Shown in pieces: positions 34,194-44,552 of a stretch of 64,000 nt of DNA (positions are counted from its first letter, which is position 1; the number at the start of each line of letters is the position of its first letter). The stretch spans positions 23,778,001 to 23,842,000 of the forward strand of contig CM062218.1 of the NCBI GenBank assembly GCA_031216445.1. The letters run 5' to 3'. This DNA is from Lateolabrax maculatus. Taxonomy: Eukaryota > Chordata > Actinopteri > Acropomatiformes > Lateolabracidae. The notes beneath the pieces are model-generated. The model saw only the letters and a list, made by a program, of their open reading frames with translations, did no database searches and was not told the DNA's origin. Both the position numbers and the translations under genes were made by a program.

Positions 34194-34465
34194 CTACCAG
34201 GGGCACGGAATCATGGACGGATTACCAGGGGCACAAAACCATGGACGGACTACCAGTGGTACAAAACCATGGACGGACTACCATGGGCACAAAACCATGG
34301 ACGGTCTACCAGGGGCACGAAACCATGGACGGACTACCAGGGGCACGAAGAGTGGACGGGCTACCAGGGGTACGGAGAGTGGATGAACTACCAGAGGTAC
34401 GAAACTAATTGTGGGATTACCAGGGGCACGAAAAAATTGACGACGGAGTACCAGGGGCACGAAAT
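34194..34465 (+). repeat. 28-bp minisatellite
   Basis: About ten units of TACCAGGGGCACGAAACCAT plus GGACGGAC. The first five or six are close to consensus and the later ones are shortened and diverged. The translated frames (HGRTT, WTDYQG) are by-products. Confidence 0.9.
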
Positions 34466-34519
34466 GTACTGGAAGAAGGCAGAAAGCGAGCGAACTCAAG
34501 CGCTTTCGCATTCTTTCGC

Positions 34520-36115
34520 CTTCTTCCCGTCAACGCAGTTTTTCGTGGTTTTAACTTCTTTTGATGAAATAAGGTGTTTTGTGACTGCCCATGTAGATTT
34601 TCTTCACAGAAGCATGAAAACACTCATTTCTGCTTTTGTAACAATCTGCAAAGCATGAAACTTGATGAATTACAGCACTTAGAGCAAGTTTCTTTGCCTT
34701 TTAACTTCTTTTGATGAAATAAGGTGTTTTGTGACTGCCAATGTAGATTTTCTTCACAGAAGAATGAAAACACTAATTTCTGCTGTTGTAACACTGCAAA
34801 GCATGAAACTTGATTAATTACAGCATTTAGAGCACGTTTCTTCGTCCTTTAACTTCTATTGATGATCTGCCATTGTAGATTTTTGTCACAGAAGCATGAA
34901 AAAACTCATTTCTGCTGTTGTAACACTGCAAAGAATGAAACTTGATGAATTACAGCATTTAGAGCAAGTTTCATCATCCTTGAAGTTCTTTTGATGAACT
35001 GCCGATGTAGATTTTCTTCACAGAAGAATGAAAACACTCATTTCTGCTGTTGTAACACTGCAAAGCATGAAACTTGATGAATTACAGCATTTAGAGCAAG
35101 TTTCTTCGTCCTTTAACTTCTTTTGATGAACTGCCGATGTAGATTTTCTTCACAGAAGCATGAAAACACTAATTTCTGCTGTTGTAACACTGCAAAGCAT
35201 GAAACTTGATGAATTACAGCATTTAGAGCAAGTTTCTTCATCTTTTAACTTCTTTTGATGAAATAAGGTGTTTTGTGACTGCCGATGTAGATTTCCTACA
35301 AGCATAAAAACACTAATTTCTGCTGTTGTAACACTGCAAAGCATGAAACTTCGTGAATTACAGCATTTAGAGCAAGTTTCTTTGTCCTTTAACTTCTTTT
35401 GATGAAATAAGGTGTTTTGTGACTGCCGATGTAGATTTTCTTCACAGAAGCATGAACACACTCATTTCTGCTGTTGTAAAGCAAGAAACTTGATGAATTA
35501 CAGCATTTAGAGCAAGTTTCTTCGTCCTTTAACTGCTTTTGATGAAATAAGGTGTTTTGTGACTGCCGATGTAGATTTTCTACAAGCATGAAAGCATGAA
35601 AACACTCATTTCTGCTGTTGTAACATTGCAAAGCATGAAACTTGATGAATTACAGCATTTAGAGCAAGTTTCTTCGTCTTTTAACTTCTTTTGATGAAAT
35701 AAGGTGTTTTGTGACTGTCCATGTAGATTTTCATCACAGAAGCATGAAAACACTCATTTCTGCTGTTGTAACACTGCAAAGCATGAAACTTGATGAATTA
35801 CAGCATTTAGAATAAGTTTCTTCATCCTTGAACTTCTTTTGATGAACTTCCGATGTAGATTTTCTTCACAGAAGAATGAAAACACTCATTTCTGCTGTTT
35901 TAACACTGCAAAGCATGAAACTTGATGAATTACAGCATTTACAGCAAGTTTCTTCGTCTTTTAACTTCTTTTGTGACTGCCGATGTAGATTTTCTTCACA
36001 GAAGCATGAAAACACTAATTTCTGCTGTTTTAACACTGCAAAGCATGAAACTTGATGAATTACAGCATTTAGAGCAAGTTTCTTTGACTTTTAACTTCTT
36101 TTGATGAACTGCCGA
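34520..36115 (+). repeat. 148-bp satellite, main block
   Basis: About eleven monomers of roughly 148 bp. Constant landmarks are TTAACTTCTTTTGATGAA, GATGTAGATTTTCTTCACAG, CATTTCTGCTGTTGTAACA, GCAAAGCATGAAACTTGATG and ATTACAGCATTTAGAGCAAG. Several monomers lack ATAAGGTGTTTTGTGA, giving an approximately 132-bp variant. The array is interrupted at 36116 by an LTR and resumes at 36750. Confidence 0.95.
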
Positions 36116-36749
36116 TGTCACAGTTCAGCGACACCTTCCACTCTACCTGTCAGCCACTCTCTCCTCATCAGCCTCACTCATTTCACCTGCCCACTCACCT
36201 GCCGGCAATCATTAATCATGCCCCTATTTATACTCCTTCCTTATACACACTCAGTACCAGATTGTTCCTTACGTATGCTAGACTTTCCAGCGATATTCCC
36301 CGGACTGCTTTCCCGTTGCCGACTCTGCCTGCCCTGGACTTTTCCCCTCTGCCTGAATCCGGGTAACCCGACCTGCTTTACCCACGGATTGTTTTCTCGT
36401 TGCCGACCCTGCCTGTCCTGGACTTTTCCCCTCTGTCTGAATCCCGGTGAACCGACCTGCCTTACCCACGGACTGTCTTCCTGTTGCCGACCCCGCCAGC
36501 CTTGGACCTCTCCCCCCTGCCTGAACCCCGGTAAATACACCTGCTTTCTGTTCCGGTTTCGGAGTGACTCTGTCTGTTGCTACAGCTCAGCTAACAAGGG
36601 GGCTAAGAGACTCTGTGACAAACCGCAGCTTGCCCGACGGTCTTTCTGTGTGCCGCTTGTTATACCTGCTGAACGGAAAATAAAGAGTCTTCACGTACCG
36701 ATCCCTGGGTCTTGTGTGCTGCATTTGGGTCCTTACACCACCCGTTACA
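36116..36749 (+). mobile_element. Solo LTR with GCCGA target duplication
   Basis: A 634-bp insert begins TGTCACAG and ends CGTTACA. It is flanked by GCCGA at 36111-36115 and 36750-36754, a 5-bp duplication of the satellite sequence GCCGATGTAGA. It carries a polyadenylation signal (AATAAA near 36679) on the plus strand. Inside are about three tandem copies of an approximately 84-bp GC-rich unit (TTGCCGACTCTGCCTGCCCT and so on, about 36310-36540). It has LTR form with no coding content; the parent family was not identified. Confidence 0.85.
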
Positions 36750-36942
36750 GCCGATGTAGATTTTCTTCACAGAAGCATGAAAACACTCATTTCTGCTGTT
36801 GTAACACTGCAAAGCATTAAACTTGATGAATTACAGCATTTAAAGCAAGTTTCTTCGTCTTCTAACTTCTTTTGATGAACTGCCGATGTAGATTTTCTTC
36901 ACAGAAGCATGAAAACACTCATTTCTGCTGTTGTAACACTGC
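36750..36942 (+). repeat. 148-bp satellite, second block
   Basis: More than one monomer of the same satellite, starting at the duplicated GCCGA and ending at ACACTGC, where the large ERV is inserted (target bases CTGC at 36939-36942). Confidence 0.95.
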
Positions 36943-37419
36943 TGTTGTATCTTCTGTAGCGATGATGTAATGATGATGAAGGAATCTCCGCTGACACCGA
37001 CTTAGTTGTATAAAAAGGTTTATTACAAAAAGTACAGCGTCAAAACAAGCACCATGGATTGCCTGTGAGACGATCCGAAGCCAATGTGAATCTCCCCTGT
37101 TTTCCACCCAAACTACACTTCTTAAGGCCTGTTTTAAAACATTCCTACATATTCATGGTATAGCTAATGTGTGGTGACAAGATAGGCTCAGAGCCAACCT
37201 CATAACCATACATGGCTATTTTACAGAAAGGGAAGGTAGAACATATAGTTTATGTTGAAACTGATCTCATCTCTTTGGAACTTTAGGAAAACGACCCCCA
37301 AGGGGCACCCATCTATAAAGTAGCCAGACCTTGGACATAGGCTTATCTAAACATTTCACACACAAGTATCTAAACATTGGACACACATGGGAGAGACATC
37401 TCTCAGCTCAGACACCTCA
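36943..37419 (-). repeat. 3' LTR of the ERV
   Basis: A 477-bp LTR reading TGAGGTGTC...GATACAACA on the minus strand. Against the other LTR it has an 8-bp extra piece near 36968 (TGTAATGATG region) and lacks a 25-bp duplication. A minus-strand AATAAA lies in the ACTTTTTGTAATAAACC segment. Confidence 0.92.
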
Positions 37420-37433
37420 TATTTCCCCCCTTC
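37420..37433 (-). promoter_or_regulatory. Polypurine tract of the ERV
   Basis: On the minus strand GAAGGGGGGAAATA runs directly into the 3' LTR (TGAGGTG). This is the expected plus-strand primer for reverse transcription. Confidence 0.85.
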
Positions 37434-38368
37434 GAGACTACACAGAGTCTTGAAAAACAAAAGAATAAAACATGCATAAATATAATCGTGATAGAAATAA
37501 CAATTCCCCCTACATCTGCTTTTTAGAGCATAACTTTTACCATTCTACAGCTTTATGGAGTGTGAGAGTGAAAAACCTGTCCGGCAGCCATCTTCCCTAA
37601 AATATCCATCAAACAATCTAGACAGGAAAATTCTCTCACGGTCCCTCTGCCTCAGGCAACCACACATAGCACTCCAAACCAATTAAAAGGAGGAACTTTA
37701 ATAATTTGTATAGAGATATAACTTAAGCAAATACATGTGAAAACCTCAGAAATAAAATCAAAACAATGTCCAAATTCAGGCCAGTCGCCCCGTCGCACCT
37801 TCCAATGGACCTTTCCCTGCCTAAACCCAATTTCCCTAAGCATTAAGGAAAAAAAAGAAAACATCTGAGGTCTCAATATACTCACTCAATATCAGAAAAC
37901 ATCTTTCTCCAAACAATTAGTAAGAAAAGAAAATATTATAAAAGTTTAGTATCATTCATGCAATAGCATATCAAGGAAACATAAAAATGTATATCACACT
38001 GCAACTCCTCAGCAGCGTCGACTCTCAACGTAGTGTCGATGTATTGAATCTGAACATTTCGTCAGTGTCCTTGTTCAGAATCCTTCAGTCCATTGTGATT
38101 GTCCATTTTTGAGTGTCTGAATCCCTTTAGTATATCTTTCCCCCAATGTCCTTCTGGAAGGAAAGAAAAAACAACCAGTATCTTTTGCAAAACAGCAAAT
38201 GCAAATCAAAAACCACATACAGAAGTGAATGTGAATAGTCACAACATCATATCATTCCATTTTATGATTCACATTTTCCCATTTCCCCCTTTAATCATAT
38301 CATCCAGTATAACTACTAGATACCAACACAATAATATAAATAGATGTTATTATATCAAGATTAAACAT
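37434..38368 (-). other. ERV region between integrase and 3' LTR
   Basis: AT-rich, with only short frames on both strands (for example 37652-37885 minus). No surface or transmembrane envelope protein was recognised, so env is deleted or beyond recognition. Confidence 0.5.
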
Positions 38369-38864
38369 TCAATATGGATACTTTTCCACCAACTTACTTG
38401 AGCGACACACCATTAATGCCAATGGAAGTGCTGCTACCCAATTTAAGCCCATGTGCTGACAAATTTTCACAATGCGATTTTTCAAAATACCATTTATTTT
38501 CTCACAAATCCCTTGACTTTGTGGATGATATACAGCACCAAGACGTTGTTTAATTCCCAGTTTTTGCAAAATCAATTTCACAGTCTTTATCAACAAACTC
38601 TTTTCCATTGTCTGAGGATATCCGATCCGGAAGTCCCCACCTGCTTATGACCTCTCTACACAAAAACTTGGCAACTGACTGAGCATCCTTTCGCTTAGTT
38701 GGACAAGCTTCAGGCCATCGCGAAAATCTGTCCACAACGACTAACATATACCTCTTTCCGTCAACTGGTTTTATCATATCAACATAGTCAACAACTACCT
38801 CACGCATTGGACCTCTCGGAGTTGGAATGTAACCAGGAGGAACCATCACAAACTCTCCGAACAT
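38369..38864 (-). pseudogene. ERV integrase remnant
   Basis: Integrase catalytic core in two overlapping frames. The first (38864-38550) holds REVVVDYVDM with the first Asp, VVVDRFSRWPEA, and SSDNGKEF with the second Asp. The second (38608-38369) holds LGIKQRLGAVYHPQSQG and CEKINGILK with the Glu. One frame change lies between the second Asp and the Glu, and the product is cut short after WVAALPLALM. The zinc-binding N-terminus is poorly preserved. Confidence 0.8.
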
Positions 38865-39197
38865 TGTTTTTCAGACAGTGCATCTGCCTATGACATAGTC
38901 AATCTGCTCAAGCCTCCTTTGTGATCTTTCTTCTAACTTCCCCCCTTGCAACATGAGCTCACCCATGTGCTTCTTGAATCATCAGACCCCACAGGTCTGG
39001 GGGTGCTATTATCAGCCCCTCATGATTTCTCCAAAGTCCAGTAGAATCTTGTGTAGCACCACGCTCTTGCCACAACTGTTTATCCACTGCAGATGCAGCT
39101 TCCTGCATCAGAATCACATCCCTGAGCATAATTTTGTCTTCCAAATTCACTTCATGTGTAACCAGAAGTACTTTGCCCAATTTGTCAGCACCCGTGA
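38865..39197 (-). pseudogene. ERV pol linker; RNase H absent
   Basis: A frame at 39180-38959 (LLVTHEVNLEDKIMLRDVIL) represents the stretch between RNase H and integrase. It follows the RT end by only about 18 bases, with none of the RNase H Asp/Glu motifs in between, so that domain has been lost. Confidence 0.6.
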
Positions 39198-40198
39198 CTA
39201 CTTTTGCAGCTTCTTCTGAGAGGCCTTATGCCCCTTTTCAGCCAGTATTTGTAACAATTTAATTGAGTCCTGATGACATGTTTCCTCATTTGGTGAACAA
39301 ATAATAATGTCATCCACATATTGAACAACAGTGCTTTTTAGCATCTTATCTATCCCTGTCAAATCCTCCTTCAATACTTTATTGAAAATGTGTGGACTAT
39401 GTTTGAACCCTTGTGGCAATCTCTTATACTCATAAAACTGTCCCTTGTATGTAAACCCAAATAAACCCTGACTTTCAGTACTAAGTGGAACACTGAAAAA
39501 TGCACCACATAAATCTAACACCATAAAATGCGTCGCTTCTGGCGGAATGTGTGCCAACAAAGTATGCGGATCTGGCACCTCTGCTAGAAAATCGGCCACC
39601 ATCGGCGGTTCACCGCTCTCAAGTCATGTACCATGCGGTAAGAATCATCTGGCTTCTTCAGAGGCAACAAAGGTGTATTACTTTGAGGATTCTGTGTCAT
39701 CTTCAAAACATCTGCTCTCAAAAGTCCTTCAATTTGTGACTCAATTCCTTGACTTGCTTCTTCTTTCAATGGATACTGGTTCTTCCACGGAGGTCTGACT
39801 CCTGGTTGGAGTTCAACTTTCACTGGTTGGGCTGACTTCACCAGTCCAATATCCGTACTATACTGAGCCCACAAACATTCTGGAACTTGTCGCAGCATCT
39901 CTTCTTTCATAGAGTCTGAATCCATTTTTGCACTACAAATTGATTCCTGTGTCATCCGCACAACTTGTGGCTGTCCCCATCCTTGAGCAGAAATCATAAT
40001 TTTGATAAATTGCTGATCTTCACTCCTCAAAATGGCAAGATTATCTTTCACCAGTACAAAAACAGCTTCCTCTGCTTCCGCCATCATTTCTCCTAAGTGA
40101 TTTTGCTCATATTCTTCCGACACCAACAAAGTCACATGTGGCGCACACTTCTTGATATCGAATTCTCCATTCAAATAATCATCTCTGTCTATCTTCAT
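39198..40198 (-). pseudogene. ERV reverse transcriptase, frameshifted
   Basis: Two frames overlap at 39584-39602. The upstream one (40198-39584) carries the region before the fingers and LLPLKKPD with YRMVHDLRAVN. The downstream one (39602-39198) carries VLDLCGAFFSVPL with a catalytic Asp, RLPQGFKHSP and YVDD (39309-39320). The catalytic residues are all present, but the frame changes between fingers and palm, so no complete enzyme can be read. It lies between the Lys/Glu-rich stretch and the integrase remnant. Confidence 0.85.
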
Positions 40199-40199
40199 G

Positions 40200-40460
40200 G
40201 CTTTCTCTTCTTCTCTCTTCTTTACCCTTTCTTCTTTTGTTTTTCCTTTGCAACCCTCTTGTCAGTGTTTTCCTCCTCTTTAGTCTCCTTCTCTCCGGCT
40301 TCTGCCCCCTTGTCTTTAACTTCAACAGTCTCCTTCTTTTCTTCTTCTTCCTTTTGCTCCTCTTTCCTTTTTTTTTTCCTCGTCGTTTTTCCTTGTCTCC
40401 TCATCCCTTTGCTCTACTTTCTTCTTGGCTTCTTTCTTGTGGTCCCAAAATTATGCAACC
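40200..40460 (-). repeat. Lys/Glu-rich low-complexity segment inside ERV pol
   Basis: On the minus strand the purine-rich sequence encodes runs such as KKKRKEEQKEEEEKKE. It separates protease from RT and contains frame changes. It may be an expanded purine repeat in the linker, and it is where the protease frame ends at 40401. Confidence 0.7.
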
Positions 40461-41087
40461 TGAACTAAATTGAACTTGATTTGGTTGACGACTTACCCAT
40501 TCCTCTGGGTTTGATTGAACAGCATTCTTGAAATACTTGAGCGTGCAGTGCAATGGATAATCTGGAAGTTTCGCATTGGGCATGTTAGCTACAATGAACT
40601 TCTCCCACAATTTAGCTGACTTCAAAAATTCTGCACCAAGATTTCCAATCCAATATACTGAAGAAGCTTCAGTTTCTGTCTTCATTAAAAATTGATTAAC
40701 AACATCACTTGGCACTTCCACCAGACAGCCGTCTGGTGTACACTTTATTGTACAGTTCAACCTACACGAAGCATCTCTTCCCAAAAGAGCCATAGGTGTA
40801 TGCTCCGATACCAGTATAGGTATTGTAGTCTTCAGGTGTTTGTAGCAGAGCTCAATTGGTTTCGTGAGAGGAACCAGCTGTTTAACTCCCTCAAACCCAA
40901 TTGTCCGAATCAATTGACCAGACATGGGGAGATGTATAGCATCTTCAGGCCGAATACAGGTGAAAGCAGCTCCGCTATCCACCAATGCTTCCAATGGTCG
41001 ATTATTTACTTTCACTTCTATTGTTGGATCTCTTTCCGGCCCTGATACTACCAGCTGACACCCCCCTTTCGAGTCTTCTGGGCACCT
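40401..41087 (-). pseudogene. ERV protease (retropepsin) frame after the amber codon
   Basis: The frame is open from just after the gag stop (41088-41090) to 40401 and is in register with gag. It holds LVDSGAAFTCI with the catalytic Asp of the DSG motif and ALLGRDA with the conserved GRD, both typical of retropepsins. A stretch of about 100 residues follows with no clear domain. In gamma- and epsilonretroviruses such a protease is made by suppression of the gag stop codon; that this happens here is inferred. The frame ends in the Lys/Glu-rich segment. Confidence 0.8.
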
Positions 41088-43238
41088 CTAGAATCCTGGT
41101 TCCGGACCCCTATAAGGGTTCACCGGTCCCTCTGATGGTCTTAGTTGGCCCCTAAATCCTCCTCTGAAATTTCCTCCAGAATTTCCTCCTGGCCTATTGC
41201 ACTCCCGAGCAAAATGGCCACACTGTCCACAATTATAACATACTTCCGAAGATTGCTGGAAATACGGCTCAAATCTTCCTCTTCCAAAATTTCCTCGACC
41301 TCTTCCTCTCCAGGTCTGTGCTTGACCAAAAGCAGGCTGCAGGTAGGAAGCAACTGGAACCACTACTGGTGGCTGGGCTGACTGGAACTGATCTTGATCC
41401 GGCAGCAGTTGTGGTAACATTTGATCCATCGGAGACTGACTCTGTATGACCAGAGCCTGTTTCTTCTCTTTCTTGTTATCCACTAGCTGTACTTGATTGA
41501 GTTTTCTGAGGATCTCTTGATCTTGCTCTTTCTGGTCCTGTTCCTTTTTCCTATATAGATCCACTTGATGGGCTATATGATCCGTATAAACACTCTTCAT
41601 CATGCTTCCAAGTCCAACCACCTCAGCCAGTTTACTTCTCACTGGTTGGGGCAGCCCCTTCTGTATTTTGGCTCGCAAAATTGACTGCTCCATTTGATTC
41701 AAGTCCGGGTCATTTCCTGTCACGTTTCTCCACTTTTGAAAGGCTCTTGATACATAGACCCTTGGGTTTTCTTCTGGTCCCAGTGGCTCAATGAGAACAC
41801 TATCGGGATGTACATTTATTGGAAATGTATCTTTCAGTGGCCTCCACACTCGAGCTCTATTTGCAGAAAACAGCTCTGAATCATTCACAGCAGTTCCCAT
41901 ATACCGAATGAGTCCAGCTCTCTGTAGAATCTCTTCCATAGCGGAAACTCCAAGGAGGTTAGCCAAAAGTCTCTTGATGTCTCCCATGGCAAATTGTGTT
42001 CCCACCATGAGCTCATCCATCTTTGAAGTCCAAGGATGTGCTCCATCCTGAAGAATAGGTAGCTTCTCCATCATATCTGACATATCTGTATTCTGCCAAG
42101 GCTTATACTCCAAATTCTGTCCTCTGACGAACACTGGAAGCATCTTATCATCCTTATCACGCAGATAATATCTGGGAGGATCAGTCTTTCCTTTACCTAA
42201 GGATCCTTCTCTGCTCCTTTTTCCTGTTGCCATCTCTGGCCCTGTGGGGGCTGGGGTTAGATCATCTGGTGATCTTCGATGTATTTCATCCAGCGAGACT
42301 CTCCGAGCTTGCTCTTCAAGCTCCTTATGCATTCGCCACTCTTCTTCCTCTTCCAAGTCCCATCTAAGCTGTGTTGAGTGTCGTCTTGAGTAGGGAGTAT
42401 ACTCACGCTCCCAATCATTGTCATCATCCCTAGTGACACTATCACTGGTAATAACATATTTTGCGTCTGTTTTTTCCAAAGGTTGTCTTCCTCTTCTTTC
42501 AGCTCTGACCAATATTTCCTTCACTGAGGGATCGTATCCTCCAATTGACCTGGTATCATCATCATCACTATCATACTCATATCTCCTGGAGGTTGCTTTT
42601 CCTGGTCCGAGTTCACTTGACTTCCTCCTTAACATCCCTGGCTTCTTAGACTTGATGAAAGGACGAATCACGATGGTAGTTGTAGCTTTCCCTTCTTCAA
42701 TCACTCTTCTGTCATCATCTTCAATATGGTATGCACCATCATGACTCAGAACTGGAAGTTGGGGATAGGCTTCCTTAAACTGCACCTCATCCTCATAAGG
42801 TGGAGGGTTCTTGATTGGCTCCGTATGCGAAAAAGGTGTATTAATTTCCGCCATTAGTTTTTCTATTTCTTTTGCATTTTTTCGGGTTTTTTCTGCGCCT
42901 CTATCGTTTTTATCTTTTGCAGCTTTTAACCATTTCTGTCCCTCATTTTCAAACAATTGGAGAACGCCAAGCTCTGTTTGTCTCTTTTCTTTACGTTGTT
43001 CCCCCTTTTTGCCCTTCTTTTGGCCCGCCTTATAGGTGGACACAAGCACCTGCATTGTTTTGATTACATCAGGGTTAAGAGTCCCCTCCACTGGCCATGG
43101 TTGGTCAATTTCAGGCCAGCGTTTATGCCGTTTCTCCGACATCTTGGCAATACCTTTAATTAAAGAATTACTCTTTTGTACTACATCAACAGGAGTAATT
43201 ACTTTGGGATTTGGGATCTCAATGTTCTTTTTTGTCAT
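41088..43238 (-). CDS. gag: ERV gag polyprotein, intact frame
   Basis: An intact frame of 716 codons, the structural polyprotein of the ERV. It starts at ATG 43238 (MTKKNIEIP), without an N-terminal glycine for myristoylation. The first third is Lys/Glu-rich and Pro-containing (PPPYEDE near residue 150 resembles a PPxY late motif). The middle is likely the capsid region (YMGTAVNDSELFSANRARVW and around). Residues about 640-656 are Arg/Gly-rich, and a single CCHC knuckle, CYNCGQCGHFAREC, lies at 667-680 (41199-41240). The end is Gly/Arg/Pro-rich. It stops at an amber codon (41088-41090) and protease follows in the same frame. The length is large for a fish ERV gag. Confidence 0.88.
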   Translation of the reverse strand: MTKKNIEIPNPKVITPVDVVQKSNSLIKGIAKMSEKRHKRWPEIDQPWPVEGTLNPDVIKTMQVLVSTYKAGQKKGKKGEQRKEKRQTELGVLQLFENEGQKWLKAAKDKNDRGAEKTRKNAKEIEKLMAEINTPFSHTEPIKNPPPYEDEVQFKEAYPQLPVLSHDGAYHIEDDDRRVIEEGKATTTIVIRPFIKSKKPGMLRRKSSELGPGKATSRRYEYDSDDDDTRSIGGYDPSVKEILVRAERRGRQPLEKTDAKYVITSDSVTRDDDNDWEREYTPYSRRHSTQLRWDLEEEEEWRMHKELEEQARRVSLDEIHRRSPDDLTPAPTGPEMATGKRSREGSLGKGKTDPPRYYLRDKDDKMLPVFVRGQNLEYKPWQNTDMSDMMEKLPILQDGAHPWTSKMDELMVGTQFAMGDIKRLLANLLGVSAMEEILQRAGLIRYMGTAVNDSELFSANRARVWRPLKDTFPINVHPDSVLIEPLGPEENPRVYVSRAFQKWRNVTGNDPDLNQMEQSILRAKIQKGLPQPVRSKLAEVVGLGSMMKSVYTDHIAHQVDLYRKKEQDQKEQDQEILRKLNQVQLVDNKKEKKQALVIQSQSPMDQMLPQLLPDQDQFQSAQPPVVVPVASYLQPAFGQAQTWRGRGRGNFGRGRFEPYFQQSSEVCYNCGQCGHFARECNRPGGNSGGNFRGGFRGQLRPSEGPVNPYRGPEPGF

Positions 43239-43341
43239 TTTGATGTCTTTTTATATTCCCAAATTATAGATTGAAACTAATTACTAAGACTTTAAACCCC
43301 TTAAAGCTATTAAGATCACTTTCCCTCTCTTTTTTTTCTTT

Positions 43342-43405
43342 TTAACTAATCAATTAATCAGCCAATCAATCAATCAATCAATCAATCAACCAATCAATCA
43401 ATCAA
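43342..43405. repeat. (ATCA)n microsatellite
   Basis: Runs of CAATCAATCAAT with a few ATTA and ACCA variants, in the leader of the ERV close to the gag start. Confidence 0.9.
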
Positions 43406-44270
43406 TCCGTTTACTTATTTGTTCATATGTTTATTTATTTATTTTATACGCCACTATTTTGCCACAGTCAATGCGAAAAAGAATGTATGAGGATTGTCAA
43501 CTTCAAAGGAATCAACAGCTTACTTATTATGGTAGCAACACCCACATCACCAAATCCGCAAACAATATTGACTACACACACAAACAACTCTCAACAGAGT
43601 TCAACCACAATACTCCAATAATTAGTCAAATACATTAACTGGTCAGTCCGTTGCCAAGCGTCACTTTGAAATAACTACAGCACGTATTGCTCATAAATGC
43701 GCAAGCAAATAAATGCACTCTATTAACCCCAAATTGAGAAATGTTCATATAGCATCATATATGGAATCAAATCAAATGTATGTCATCCATAATAGCTATG
43801 AATGAATTCACATAAAAAACATTTGTAAAGCAGGTGTTTGGAAAAAGAGTTTGTGGATAAAAACTGTACTGGCCTTATTCAGACTGGATTCAGGAGCTGC
43901 ACATGCTGTTGTCAGCAACCCTCAATTCGTATGATATATGGGCCAGCCAAATTCCTGCCTGCACCTCCTCCTCTTTTTCCTCCCCTTCAGCTCTCTCACA
44001 ATATAGGAGAACAAAGAGAGAAACAGGAAAGAAATTCAACGTCCCATAATTCTACTAGACCATTTTAACTGCACTATAAACATGCGTACTCCTTTTTCAA
44101 ACACTAAGTTACAACCACACATCATACATTTCTGTTTTTCTATTCTAACTTATTTAACTCTATTAACCCCTTAAATTCCTCAATAATATAGGATTATTAC
44201 CCACACCTATATTAACAAAATTAAACCTAACCTACAAATATCCCTACCGATCTTTCTACTTCAAGATCAC

Positions 44271-44552
44271 AAATGTCCTTATTGGGAGCTCATATTTAAT
44301 CAATTAAAATGTCCTCTGAAAGAGGCTCATAAGTTATTACCAATTCTGAAATATCCCCCAAAAAGGCTCATATGTTTTAGCAGATTCAAAAACGTCCTCT
44401 ATAGAAAAGGCTCATATGTTTTAACAAACTAAAGAATGTCCTTTGTAGAAAAGGCTCATAAGTTTTAACAGATTCAGGAATGTCCTCTTTAGAGGCTCAT
44501 AAATTTTAGCAAACTCAAGAATGTCCTCTTTAGAGGCTCATAAGTTTTAGAA
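44271..44552. repeat. Tandem repeat in ERV leader
   Basis: Six to seven units of about 35-50 bp with the shared pieces AATGTCCTCT, AGAGGCTCATAAGTTTTA and (A)CAGATTCA. The units differ by indels. The repeat unit is not seen elsewhere in the window. Confidence 0.85.

Noticed and set aside
34278..34511. Pro/Val/Arg-rich minus-strand frame (VPLVVRPWFRAPG)
   Set aside because: It is a by-product of the 28-bp minisatellite.
35150..35631. Minus-strand frames with FCEENLHRQSQNTLFHQKK as a repeated protein
   Set aside because: The frames follow the 148-bp satellite monomer and break where the 132-bp variants occur.
36101..36820. A 239-codon frame spanning the solo LTR
   Set aside because: It runs from satellite through an LTR into satellite; the CLNPG repeats come from the internal tandem units of the LTR.
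40097..40468. A hydrophobic Phe/Ser-rich plus-strand frame as a membrane protein
   Set aside because: It is the antisense of the Lys/Glu-rich segment of the ERV pol.
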